A stretch of 64,000 bases of DNA from Clostridiales bacterium. Lineage in GTDB: Bacteria; Bacillota; Clostridia; Saccharofermentanales; Saccharofermentanaceae. Where the stretch lies: NCBI GenBank assembly GCA_017964005.1, contig JAGCSR010000026.1:1-64000 (forward strand). Direction: 5' to 3'. A model generated the notes under the pieces. That model was not told the DNA's origin and did not search any database. It saw only the letters and a list, made by a program, of their open reading frames with translations. Positions 52,416-60,817 of this stretch are shown one piece after another. Within the stretch, counting starts at the first letter, position 1. Every line of letters begins with the position of its first letter. The translations under genes were made by a program, and so were the position numbers.

Positions 52416-53054
52416 ATGGACAGGACTGAGAAAGAACAGCTTATCATTTCAGTGGGGCGCGAATTCGGCAGCGCGGGTCATGTTATTGCCGAGGAGATAG
52501 CCAAGAGATTGGATCTTCCGTTTTATGATTACAGTCTGCTCAGAAAAGTCGCAGATGAGAATGATGTCGATATCAAGGTAATGGAAAAATATGATGAGAT
52601 ACCCAGAGTCCCTTTCCTGTCGAGGAACGGTACGAGTTCATCGAATTCGCCTTCATATAACATCGCCATGATGCAGTTCGATTATCTTCGCAAAATGGCT
52701 TACGAAGGACAGTCGTTCGTTGTCGTCGGAAGATGTTCGGACGACATACTCAAGAAATTTCCGGGACTTATCAGGATCTTTATCCTTGCTGATATGGAGG
52801 ACAAGATAGTCCGCACATGCGAGATATTCGGGATGGACAGAATGAGCGCGGAAGAAGCGATAACCAGTCAGAATACAAAGCGCAAGGAATACCATAATTA
52901 CTATTGTGAATCACGTTGGGGTGACTCGCGCAATTACGATATATCGATCAACAGGAGCGCATTGGGAATTGAGGGCACTATCGATTTCCTGATGGACTTC
53001 ATCGAGAAGAGAAGAGAGATAATGAGAAATGACAATAAGAGGAGGAAACACTAA
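52416..53054 (+). CDS. Cytidylate kinase-like protein
   Basis: A 212-residue P-loop-type kinase of the cytidylate-kinase-like family: SVGREFGSAGHVIAEEIAKRLDLPFYD is the usual start, with GREFGSAG in place of a classic Walker A, then GRCSDDIL and NKREYH-like TKRKEYHNYY. These proteins are often fused or single in Clostridia and their substrate is uncertain. The AAAGGAGG site precedes ATG 52416. Its stop overlaps the next start (TAATG), so it is translated with the DUF4236-type gene. Confidence 0.85.
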   Translation: MDRTEKEQLIISVGREFGSAGHVIAEEIAKRLDLPFYDYSLLRKVADENDVDIKVMEKYDEIPRVPFLSRNGTSSSNSPSYNIAMMQFDYLRKMAYEGQSFVVVGRCSDDILKKFPGLIRIFILADMEDKIVRTCEIFGMDRMSAEEAITSQNTKRKEYHNYYCESRWGDSRNYDISINRSALGIEGTIDFLMDFIEKRREIMRNDNKRRKH

Positions 53055-54139
53055 TGGGTTTATGTTTTCGCAAATCGATCAGCTTGGGTAAAGGCTTGAA
53101 GCTCAACTTGAGTAAGTCCGGTCCGTCGGTATCTTTCGGCAAATCCGGTCTGAGACAGTCTATTGGTCTTAACGGCAAGACCAGGACCACTGTAGGAATT
53201 CCCGGAACAGGAGTGTACTATACCAAGCAGTCTTCCGTAGGCAAGATCGCCGATGTCCTTACGGGCAAGAATAAGAAGGAAGACAAGAAGGCTGATGGCA
53301 AGTCCGCCGGAAAAGCTGCAGCCGGCGCGGCCGGTGCAGGTGCTGCCGCAGCTTCTGCAAGATCCGCAGCATCCCAGGAGGCAGCTGCTGCAAGACAGGC
53401 AGCTGCGGAAGAAAGAGCAGCCGCAAAGCAGGCCGCAGCAGAAGAGAAAGCTGCCGCTGCTGAAGAAGAAAGAAAAGCCGCAGAAGAAGCGGTTGCGGAA
53501 TATGAAGCGCATATCGAAGAGATCAAGTCCGTGCACAAGGCATCTGACGGCGCCATCAATTGGAACTGGGTAAAGGAAGGCAACGTCGCTCCCGAACTCA
53601 AGGTCCTGGTACCTTTGGCGCAGCGCGTAATGGACGGAGATATAGATGCATATTTTGAAGTTATCGAACAGGTTGATCCTTTCGATGATCTTCTGGAATA
53701 CGGAAGCGGTTTCGAGATCGGAACGGATATCCCGAATATCCTTGAAGTTGAATTCCAGGTGAAGTCGGCTGAGGTCGTTCCCCAGAATGTTCTCAGTGTT
53801 ACCGCATCAGGCAAGCTTTCCGATAAGCCTCTTTCCAAGGGTGCTTACTACGACCTGGTACAGGATTATGTTGCAAGTACCATCTTAAGAGTTGCCCGTG
53901 ATTCTTTCGCGCTCCTGCCGATCGATACCGTGCTGATCCACGCAACGGACAGAGTGCTCAATACGGCGACCGGGATCGAAGAGGACATGACACTCGTATC
54001 CTGCAGGATATCAAGATATACGGTAGAGAAGATCAACTTCGAATTTGTAGATCCTTCCGATGCTTTGACAAACTTCGAGTGCAACATGAAGTTCAAGAAG
54101 ACCGCAGGATTCGAACCTGTTGACAGACTGCTTCCGTAA
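53054..54139 (+). CDS. DUF4236-type protein with Ala-rich coiled coil
   Basis: A 361-residue protein. Residues 1-55 are the DUF4236 pattern: FRKSISLGKGLKLNLSKSG, VSFGKSGLRQSIGLNG, VGIPGTGVYY. It is followed by a Lys-rich part, an Ala/Glu/Lys/Arg coiled coil (about 85-155) and an alpha/beta C-terminal domain (about 165-361) that I do not recognise. DUF4236 is of unknown function. The start overlaps the kinase-like gene by one base; the next gene begins 12 bases after its stop, so three genes form one unit. Confidence 0.75.
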   Translation: MGLCFRKSISLGKGLKLNLSKSGPSVSFGKSGLRQSIGLNGKTRTTVGIPGTGVYYTKQSSVGKIADVLTGKNKKEDKKADGKSAGKAAAGAAGAGAAAASARSAASQEAAAARQAAAEERAAAKQAAAEEKAAAAEEERKAAEEAVAEYEAHIEEIKSVHKASDGAINWNWVKEGNVAPELKVLVPLAQRVMDGDIDAYFEVIEQVDPFDDLLEYGSGFEIGTDIPNILEVEFQVKSAEVVPQNVLSVTASGKLSDKPLSKGAYYDLVQDYVASTILRVARDSFALLPIDTVLIHATDRVLNTATGIEEDMTLVSCRISRYTVEKINFEFVDPSDALTNFECNMKFKKTAGFEPVDRLLP

Positions 54140-54151
54140 GGTCCCAAAGTA

Positions 54152-57100
54152 ATGACGGCAGGAAAGAAGATCGCGCTCCTCACGGGACGTCCGGATGAGA
54201 CATCCCAGGCAGAATTTATCAAAGGCTTTGAACAGAAAGCTTTCGCTATGGGTTTTGATGTATATGTTTTTGCCATGTACAGAAAATACCAGAATACTGC
54301 CGCGCGTGAAGCAGGGGAGACTTCGGTCTTCGACCTTGTCAGATTTGAAGATTACGACGGGATCATCCTTATGTCCGAGGAGATAAGGACTCCGGGTCTT
54401 GCAGACCTTCTGGAGGAATTATGCAGAAGACATGCAAGAGGACCTGTCATCACAGTTGAGAAGACAAGTTCCAACTTTCCCCAGGTCATGGCAGATCACC
54501 ACGCAGGTATCGGCATGATCACCGAATACCTGGCCCGGGACTGCGGATACAGGGATATTGCTTTTGTTACCGAAGGCCAGTGGCTTGCGCTGTCCCAGAC
54601 CAAGGTTAATGCTTTCAGGCAGACTATGGCATCTTTGGGGCTTGCAGCTGAGGACAAAAGGATCATCCGCGGCAAGACCGGATATGAGGGCGGAAGGAAT
54701 GCAGCCCTTATGCTCATGAAGGCACCGGAGGGACTTCCTCAGGCGGTTCTTTGTGCCGATGACGAATTGGCTGCCGGAGTCTGTGACGCTCTTATCGGAG
54801 CAGGATATAAGATCCCCGAGGATATCGCAGTAGCAGGATATGATTCCAAATATCTTTTCTCCAATGAAGACGCGATAACATCTGTTGCCGTATCAAGATA
54901 CGGCATGGGTTCCGGTACTGCCGACGCTCTGATCAAGATGATGTCGGGCGAAGGATATATAACGGTTCCGACAGATCTTCGGCTTATCCGCGGAAGCACC
55001 ACGCCTCAGGTTGCAGCCAATGATCCGAACCTTCCCGACAAGGATTCATTAAGGAAGAGAAAATACGGTGTCGAGAAGATATCCGATACGGTTCCCGACT
55101 ATCTTTGTGAAGACATGATGAGCCGCGAATCCCTCTACGATCTTCTCAATACTCTCATGACATATGCCGGATCTTTGGATGATGCCGACAGGTTTATGCT
55201 GTATCTTAACGATGAGCGAAAGGATGCTCCTTCCAAGCCTGCCTCCGTTCCCGATATTCAGGAAGACGAACCGGATCCGTACAGGTTCTATACGCCATAT
55301 ATGCTGAAGGCACTGACGTATAACAGGACAGGTCCCGGATCCATCGGCGCGGATGTGTATTTTGACAGAAGGGATATCATTTACGAGAAGGATTGTGACG
55401 GTATCCCGGAAGGATTCATCATAACCCCGCTCTTTTTCGAAGACCGTGTCTTCGGATATGCGGTCAGGGCATCACATACCCCCGGCGTTTATTCCGGACT
55501 TTACAGATACCGTTTGAGAGATGTTATGCTGGGTCTCGAAAATCTGTCCCGCAGCGAGGATGTGAGACGTCAGACCAAGGCTCTCGAAGACAGGCTCATA
55601 AGGGATCCTCTGACCGGACTTTACAACTACCGCGGATATACGAGACATGCCGACAGTGTCCTGTTCAGGTTCCGCAAGCTCGGCGCCGAACACATAGGAG
55701 TCCTTGCTATAGATATAAAGGGACTGTCAGAGATCAATAATACCGAAGGAAGAAATGTCGGTGACGAGGTGCTGTCTGCCGTTGCGAACATGATCCGCAA
55801 GATCTTCTCCAACAGCGGAGTCTTCATGTTCGGAGGAGATGAATTCATCGTCGTAAGTCCTTTGGGATCCGGCGGGCTCAGGGAATTCGACAGGGGCATC
55901 ATCAAGCTCGGCATAGAGATGGATGCTTTCAACAAGGAGAAGGAATTCAAGAACCCCGTGGAATTCTATTACGGCACGGCGATCGGAAGACCCATCGGCC
56001 GTAAGGATCTGTCCAAGCTCATCTCTGAAGCTACGGTCATAAAGAAAGAGAAGAAGAAGACCCGTCTTCTTGCTTCGACCGCCAAGATCGATGAGGACTC
56101 CGAGACCGCAAAGCAGATCGACGAGATCATCGAGACAAATGCCTTCAAGTATATGTTCCAGCCTATCGTGGATTCTTCCACGGGAACGATTTTCGCGTAT
56201 GAGGCATTGATGAGAACGGATCTGTCACCGGAACTGACTCCCGATGTCATATTGGATTACGCGAAGAGGACCGGGAGGCTCTACGAGATCGAGAAAGAGA
56301 CGATCGGAAATGTTCTTGCATTCGTAAGCGAACACTCTGATTATTTTTCCGAGGGAGCCAGGATATTCATCAATTCCATTCCCGGCAATCACCTGAGCGA
56401 AGACGATATGAGCAAGTTCTCCCAGGTTACCGCCAAGACTTCCAACAAGATCGTAATCGAGCTGACCGAGCACGGACAGATGACGGACGAACAGATCACA
56501 AATACCAAGAAGCTGTATGAGAAACTGGGGATGGAGACGGCTATCGACGATTACGGAACCGGATATTCCAACACAGGCAATCTCTTAAGATATATGCCGG
56601 ACTACGTTAAGATAGACAGGCTCCTTCTGACTGATATAGATAAATCTCCCGCTAAACAAAGACTGGTCAGTGACACCATATCCTTCTGTCACGAGAACGG
56701 GATCAAGTCTCTTGCGGAAGGTATAGAGACCTTCGAAGAGATGCGCACCGTAATAAGGCTGGGAGCCGATCTTCTGCAGGGTTACTATCTTGCCCGTCCT
56801 CAGGCGGTAATCCCCCGTGAACTTACGGGAAGCATTACAGAAGAGATCAGGACGGTACATACCCAAGACGGCATGGATTCTGATTCCGGTTACTATATTG
56901 CGGGTCTGAATCCTGTAATAAGGTTATCGGATTTTGACAACACAAATGTCGAGAATATCAGGATCCCGGCATCTAACGATAACTGCACCGATCTTGTCAT
57001 ATCGGGTTTTGCCGCGATAACAGGTTCCGGTGAGGACAGCGGCACGAAGGATTCTCAGATGACGGTAACCGTCGAAGACGGATACAAAGGCGTGATAACT

Positions 57101-57982
57101 CTCAATAACGCAAGGCTGTCCGGAAGCGCTAACGGGATCGCCGTTGATATCGGGCAGAACTGCGAAGTAACCCTGATATTAAAGCGGAATAATGAACTTA
57201 CCGGAGGCATCAGAGTTCCGGAAAGTTCCACTCTCGCCATAGAAGGTGACGGCAATCTTGCCATAAGCGTTGCCGGAGGTGATGTATTCGGTATCGGCAA
57301 TTCATCCGAGAAAGGCTGCGGCAGGCTGCTCTTCGAACAGGACGGAACGATCGATATCAATATCGATGCTGCCAACGGCACTGCCATAGGAAGCGGTTCG
57401 GGAGGGATCATCGAGATCAGGAGAGGCCGTTACGACATCCGTTTGTCCGGGGCTAAGGGCACTGCAATAGGAAGTATTAACGGTCCCGTAGATATCAGGA
57501 TATCCGACTGTGTAATGGAGATCGTCAATAATCTTCAGAAGGGTGTATCGGTAGGCTCTGTATACGGTGATTCCGTGGTCAGCCTGGAACACATCTCCTT
57601 TACCGTTTCCGCGGACACTTCGGAGGGAGCCGGTATCGGTACGGTCAGCGGCAAAGCCGAGGTATCAGTGGTCAGCGGCAAATTGAGTTTTACCGCGAAA
57701 GGCACAAGATATATGGCCATAGGTTCCTGCTCATCTGAGGATGTGGTCTGCAAGACAGAGTACATCTCGTTCGAAGGTGATGTTGCCGGGGATCAGACCG
57801 GACTTTTGGGAAGTCTTACTGACGGCGCGCGGGTCACCATGGTCAAGAGTCTTATTGAAGGTACATTGAAGAACGAGACCGGCAAAGACATCAACGCGAA
57901 AGATGAAGATATTATGGTAATGAACGGCAGGACCCGCATCATCGTAAATGATAAGGTCTGCGAGAGGATCAACGGACAGTGA
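54152..57982 (+). CDS. LacI-type sensor-GGDEF-EAL-beta-helix-like fusion protein
   Basis: A 1276-residue cytoplasmic protein without a membrane helix or signal. Residues 1-285 are a LacI/PurR-type ligand-binding domain (KKIALLTGRPDE, DYDGIILMSEE, VLCADDELAAGVCDAL, IPEDIAVAGYDS) with no DNA-binding head. Residues about 300-465 may be a GAF-like region. The GGDEF domain follows (LIRDPLTGLYNYRGY; GGDEF at 561-565) and then EAL (EAL at 684-686, DDYGTGYSN at 799, KIDRLL). Both active sites look intact; no I-site RxxD is visible before GGDEF. From about 920 the protein is a row of short Gly/Ser/Asp-rich beta-repeats (GDVFGIGNSSEKG, GTAIGSGSGG, GTAIGSINGP, GVSVGSVYGD), like a right-handed beta-helix. 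It should make and/or break c-di-GMP under control of a small ligand, perhaps a sugar. Confidence 0.87.
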   Translation: MTAGKKIALLTGRPDETSQAEFIKGFEQKAFAMGFDVYVFAMYRKYQNTAAREAGETSVFDLVRFEDYDGIILMSEEIRTPGLADLLEELCRRHARGPVITVEKTSSNFPQVMADHHAGIGMITEYLARDCGYRDIAFVTEGQWLALSQTKVNAFRQTMASLGLAAEDKRIIRGKTGYEGGRNAALMLMKAPEGLPQAVLCADDELAAGVCDALIGAGYKIPEDIAVAGYDSKYLFSNEDAITSVAVSRYGMGSGTADALIKMMSGEGYITVPTDLRLIRGSTTPQVAANDPNLPDKDSLRKRKYGVEKISDTVPDYLCEDMMSRESLYDLLNTLMTYAGSLDDADRFMLYLNDERKDAPSKPASVPDIQEDEPDPYRFYTPYMLKALTYNRTGPGSIGADVYFDRRDIIYEKDCDGIPEGFIITPLFFEDRVFGYAVRASHTPGVYSGLYRYRLRDVMLGLENLSRSEDVRRQTKALEDRLIRDPLTGLYNYRGYTRHADSVLFRFRKLGAEHIGVLAIDIKGLSEINNTEGRNVGDEVLSAVANMIRKIFSNSGVFMFGGDEFIVVSPLGSGGLREFDRGIIKLGIEMDAFNKEKEFKNPVEFYYGTAIGRPIGRKDLSKLISEATVIKKEKKKTRLLASTAKIDEDSETAKQIDEIIETNAFKYMFQPIVDSSTGTIFAYEALMRTDLSPELTPDVILDYAKRTGRLYEIEKETIGNVLAFVSEHSDYFSEGARIFINSIPGNHLSEDDMSKFSQVTAKTSNKIVIELTEHGQMTDEQITNTKKLYEKLGMETAIDDYGTGYSNTGNLLRYMPDYVKIDRLLLTDIDKSPAKQRLVSDTISFCHENGIKSLAEGIETFEEMRTVIRLGADLLQGYYLARPQAVIPRELTGSITEEIRTVHTQDGMDSDSGYYIAGLNPVIRLSDFDNTNVENIRIPASNDNCTDLVISGFAAITGSGEDSGTKDSQMTVTVEDGYKGVITLNNARLSGSANGIAVDIGQNCEVTLILKRNNELTGGIRVPESSTLAIEGDGNLAISVAGGDVFGIGNSSEKGCGRLLFEQDGTIDINIDAANGTAIGSGSGGIIEIRRGRYDIRLSGAKGTAIGSINGPVDIRISDCVMEIVNNLQKGVSVGSVYGDSVVSLEHISFTVSADTSEGAGIGTVSGKAEVSVVSGKLSFTAKGTRYMAIGSCSSEDVVCKTEYISFEGDVAGDQTGLLGSLTDGARVTMVKSLIEGTLKNETGKDINAKDEDIMVMNGRTRIIVNDKVCERINGQ

Positions 57983-57999
57983 TCCGGGAGGAGCTGCAA

Positions 58000-58239
58000 A
58001 TGGATAATATAGAACTTACACCCGAGATGCTGGAGATCATATCAGGAGGAGTCATCGGAGAGACGGAAGAAGACATCCTTACGAAGATGGTAAGAGTATT
58101 CAAGAATAACGGCATTACCCTTGATGACGCGAAGAATAAGCTGTTCATGAACATGAACTACGAGACGACGGCCCTGAAGAACACCAACGCCGAAGAGGTG
58201 TGCGCATTCCTGGATGCCAACTGGGATAAGATAGTGTGA
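58000..58239 (+). CDS. Small protein with double-glycine leader, candidate secreted peptide
   Basis: A 79-residue protein. MDNIELTPEMLEIISGG is a typical double-glycine leader (LxxExLExISGG), as in class II bacteriocins and some modified peptides; cleavage after Gly 17 would give a 62-residue product with one Cys. GGGAGGAG lies 8 bases before ATG 58000. It begins 17 bases after the c-di-GMP fusion gene, so it is likely co-expressed. No C39-type peptidase transporter, immunity gene or modifying enzyme is nearby. The core is acidic and helical, unlike most bacteriocins. Nif11-like proteins are another possibility. Confidence 0.6.
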   Translation: MDNIELTPEMLEIISGGVIGETEEDILTKMVRVFKNNGITLDDAKNKLFMNMNYETTALKNTNAEEVCAFLDANWDKIV

Positions 58240-59001
58240 TCAGAGATCTATAAAGATCGGGCAGTGGTCAGACCCCATAACATCGCTCATCATGTTTGAT
58301 TCCTTTATCTTTTTGGCGATCCCTTCCGTTGCGAAAAAGTAGTCAATGCGCCAGCCAACATTCCTCTCTCTGGCGTAGGTCTTATAGGACCACCAGGTGT
58401 AGGCTTCAGCCTTATCCGGATAGAACATCCTGTAGGTATCGATGAGACCTGCTTCTGCAAATTTATCCATATAGACGCGTTCCTCGGGAAGGAATCCCGA
58501 GATCTTGGAATTGGCCTTGGGATTTGCAAGGTCTATCTCTTTATGGGCGGTGTTGACATCGCCGCAGCATATGACTTCTTTGCCTTCGGCGCGAAGCTTG
58601 GCGACAAGATCTAAGAAACAGTCGTAGAAACGGAGCTTGAACTTCACGTAATCATCTCCGCGCCCGCCGTTGGGAAAGTAGATCCCGAAGAGGACGAAGT
58701 CGTCGAAGTCTGCCCGGATAACGCGGCCTTCATGGTCGAACTCTTCAGTGCCGAGCCCGAAGGATACTTCCTCAGGTTCGATCCTGGAATAAAGCGCCGT
58801 CCCGGAATACCCTTTGCGCTCAGCCGCATAGAACCAGCTCTTATATTCTCCGATATCGGTGATCTCGGGACCTAACTGGTCGGGGGTGGCCTTGGTCTCC
58901 TGGATGCAGATGATGTCGGCATCCATCTTGGCTATCTCTTCGCTAAATCCTTTTTTGGCGACGGCACGGATGCCGTTAACGTTCCAGCTTACTATCCTCA
59001 T
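58240..59001 (-). CDS. xth: Exodeoxyribonuclease III
   Basis: A 253-residue DNA repair nuclease of the ExoIII/AP endonuclease family: SWNVNGIRAV, ICIQETKA (catalytic Glu), YSGTALYSR, GIYFPNGG, CCGDVNTAHKEIDL, YTWWSYK, WRIDYFF and GSDHCPIFIDL at the end. It acts on abasic sites in the cytoplasm. The stop abuts the stop of the peptide gene (58239/58240), so the two converge without a gap. It is divergent from asparaginase. Confidence 0.95.
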   Translation of the reverse strand: MRIVSWNVNGIRAVAKKGFSEEIAKMDADIICIQETKATPDQLGPEITDIGEYKSWFYAAERKGYSGTALYSRIEPEEVSFGLGTEEFDHEGRVIRADFDDFVLFGIYFPNGGRGDDYVKFKLRFYDCFLDLVAKLRAEGKEVICCGDVNTAHKEIDLANPKANSKISGFLPEERVYMDKFAEAGLIDTYRMFYPDKAEAYTWWSYKTYARERNVGWRIDYFFATEGIAKKIKESNMMSDVMGSDHCPIFIDL

Positions 59002-59079
59002 ACGAAAGACATTCTCCTTTGAACCTGCGAATGGGTTATAATTCTAATGTTGATCCGCAAGATAAGGAAATTATAACAG

Positions 59080-60045
59080 ATGCCGAAGTCACTAAAAATA
59101 AAGAAAAACCTGCTGGTCGTCCTCTTAGGCGGCACTATCGGTTCGTCCGTTGATAAGGACGGGAATGTGGCGTTGGAGGAACAAGGCTTCGATGCGGAGT
59201 TTTTCGAGGCTTTGGACAAGAGGTTCAACTACAAGGTGATAGAGCCTGTCAGATATTCATCGGAGAACGCGTCCGTCTCAACATATAAAGAAGCGATCGG
59301 AAAGATCATGGAAGAGGCGGGCAAAGGCTCTTCCAAATACAAAGGGATCCTGATCCTCCACGGGACTGACAGCATGGCATACTTTGCGCAGCTCGTCATA
59401 AGATGCCTGTCGCATCTGAAGATGCCGATCATAGTCACCGGAGCAAAGCGCCCCAAGAACGACCCGCGCACTGATTCGGTCAAGAACATAATCATGGCGA
59501 TCGGACTTCTGGCTGCCGCAGTCAAGGACGGGACGGGTCCTCGGACCGTGGGTGTAGTGTACGAAGATTCTTTGACTAAGAAGTCTTTATATGTGCCGGC
59601 ACAGGACGCGGAGACCGCGGATATCAACGGTGACATGAGAATGTTCTGTGACAGGAGCGACCCTGCCAGCGCTACTTTCAATAAGAAAGCCAAATCTCAT
59701 TTCGCAACGGAAGAGTACAGGAAGAGGGCGGAAGCGTTTCTTGCAAGAGAAGAGAGAAAAATACTGCTGATCCCGGCTGTCCCGCAGCCCTATGTCCCCG
59801 AAGATCTTACGGGGTTTGCGGCAGTCCTCATCGAATGCTACCACTCGGGAACTGCCGATAATAACATACTCGTGCCGCTTGCCGCAAAATGCAGGGAAGC
59901 CGGCATCCCGTGTTACATGGGACCTGTTCCGGTCAACGGAAATATATATGAGAGCCGCAGGGCTTTGGAAGATGCAGGATGCATTCCTATCAAGGGAATG
60001 CCGCTTGAAGGCTGCTGGGCGGAGGTCGTGATCGACCATGCATAG
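59080..60045 (+). CDS. L-asparaginase
   Basis: A 321-residue enzyme that hydrolyses asparagine to aspartate and ammonia. LVVLLGGTIGSSVD holds the first catalytic Thr and GILILHGTDSMAY the second (with Asp); KRPKNDPRTDSVKNI follows as the substrate loop. There is no signal peptide, so it is the cytoplasmic type I (AnsA-like) form. The C-terminal domain (FAAVLIECYHSGT) completes the family length. ATG 59080 is preceded by AAGGAA. It overlaps the following gene by 8 bases. The overall length and motifs are normal. Confidence 0.92.
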   Translation: MPKSLKIKKNLLVVLLGGTIGSSVDKDGNVALEEQGFDAEFFEALDKRFNYKVIEPVRYSSENASVSTYKEAIGKIMEEAGKGSSKYKGILILHGTDSMAYFAQLVIRCLSHLKMPIIVTGAKRPKNDPRTDSVKNIIMAIGLLAAAVKDGTGPRTVGVVYEDSLTKKSLYVPAQDAETADINGDMRMFCDRSDPASATFNKKAKSHFATEEYRKRAEAFLAREERKILLIPAVPQPYVPEDLTGFAAVLIECYHSGTADNNILVPLAAKCREAGIPCYMGPVPVNGNIYESRRALEDAGCIPIKGMPLEGCWAEVVIDHA

Positions 60046-60655
60046 CGTAAGGTATTTAAGGATATTAAGAGAGAACGGAGATGCCGCATTCGGCGGAAGC
60101 CAGATGTGGATCGAAGATCTGGTCATGCAGGGCGCCGCCTGCGGGATCGTGGCAGGCCTTGACCGGATACTGGAGACTGCCGGGATCGAGAATATCAGCA
60201 TGGAAGATTATATGGCAAAGCTTGCCGAAGCCGGCAGGTACATCAAGCCCATAATGCTCCCCTTCAAGGTCAAGACGATACACACTAAGATAGGTGATTT
60301 CATGGGATGTTTTGGCGTGTCCGCGGGAAGGCTCAAGCGCGGCATAAGAAAACTCGGGCAGCTCTACGGCGTCGATATAAGACTCAAGAGGATAAGACTG
60401 TCAAGAGCAGATGAGATCCTTATTGAAGGCCGCAAGGTCATCCTTCTCATAAAGGCTCCTCTGGGCAATGTCTCTGTCGTTCCGGACAAGGGTCTGCCCA
60501 CAAATGTGGGCTTCCACTGGGTTACAGCCTATGCGCAGGATGAGGATTCCTATAAGGTCCAGTCCTGGGGCAGGGAACACAAGATCTTAAGGTCTGACCT
60601 TAAGAACACGGCGGTGTTCGTCGTGGCGTATGAGCCTGTTATCGGTGGTTTCTGA
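60038..60655 (+). CDS. C39-like cysteine-peptidase-fold protein, uncertain
   Basis: A 205-residue cytoplasmic protein that I identify only loosely. QGAACGIVAGLDRIL contains a Cys in the position of papain-like C39 enzymes (usually QxxxxxCG), and GFHWVTAYAQDEDSYKVQSWG has the His and following strand (HW-V-x-x-Y) of that fold, with a Trp-Gly near the expected Asn/Asp. A Lys/Arg-rich middle (FGVSAGRLKRGIRKLGQLYGVD) separates them. The start is 8 bases inside the asparaginase gene, so it is translationally coupled. It could be a peptidase or amidotransferase-like protein without export; other folds are possible. Confidence 0.55.
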   Translation: MHSVRYLRILRENGDAAFGGSQMWIEDLVMQGAACGIVAGLDRILETAGIENISMEDYMAKLAEAGRYIKPIMLPFKVKTIHTKIGDFMGCFGVSAGRLKRGIRKLGQLYGVDIRLKRIRLSRADEILIEGRKVILLIKAPLGNVSVVPDKGLPTNVGFHWVTAYAQDEDSYKVQSWGREHKILRSDLKNTAVFVVAYEPVIGGF

Positions 60656-60721
60656 CTAAAGGTGTTATTTAAGGCGCTTTAGTCAGAAACTTATTGACTC
60701 ATTTCTTCCTCAAATTCACAC

Positions 60722-60750
60722 TTGACGCGAGCACAGGTTATATGTAATAC
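60722..60750 (+). promoter_or_regulatory. Promoter of the fab operon
   Basis: TTGACG at 60722-60727 and TAATAC at 60745-60750 with a 17-base spacer, giving a start near 60757, 11 bases before the FabT-like operator. Confidence 0.65.
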
Positions 60751-60767
60751 TTTTAACGTAAAAATAC

Positions 60768-60780
60768 TTTGATAATCAAA
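60768..60780 (+). promoter_or_regulatory. FabT-like operator before fabH
   Basis: TTTGATAATCAAA is a perfect palindrome of the FabT type (consensus TTTGANNNTCAAA) just after the expected transcription start; AATCAAAG at 60790-60797 is a further half-site. A repressor bound here would block the fab operon. No fabT gene is present in the window; in many Bacillota it is the first gene of this cluster. Confidence 0.65.
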
Positions 60781-60817
60781 CTAAAAGACAATCAAAGTAA
60801 ATTGTACGGGAGATCAT

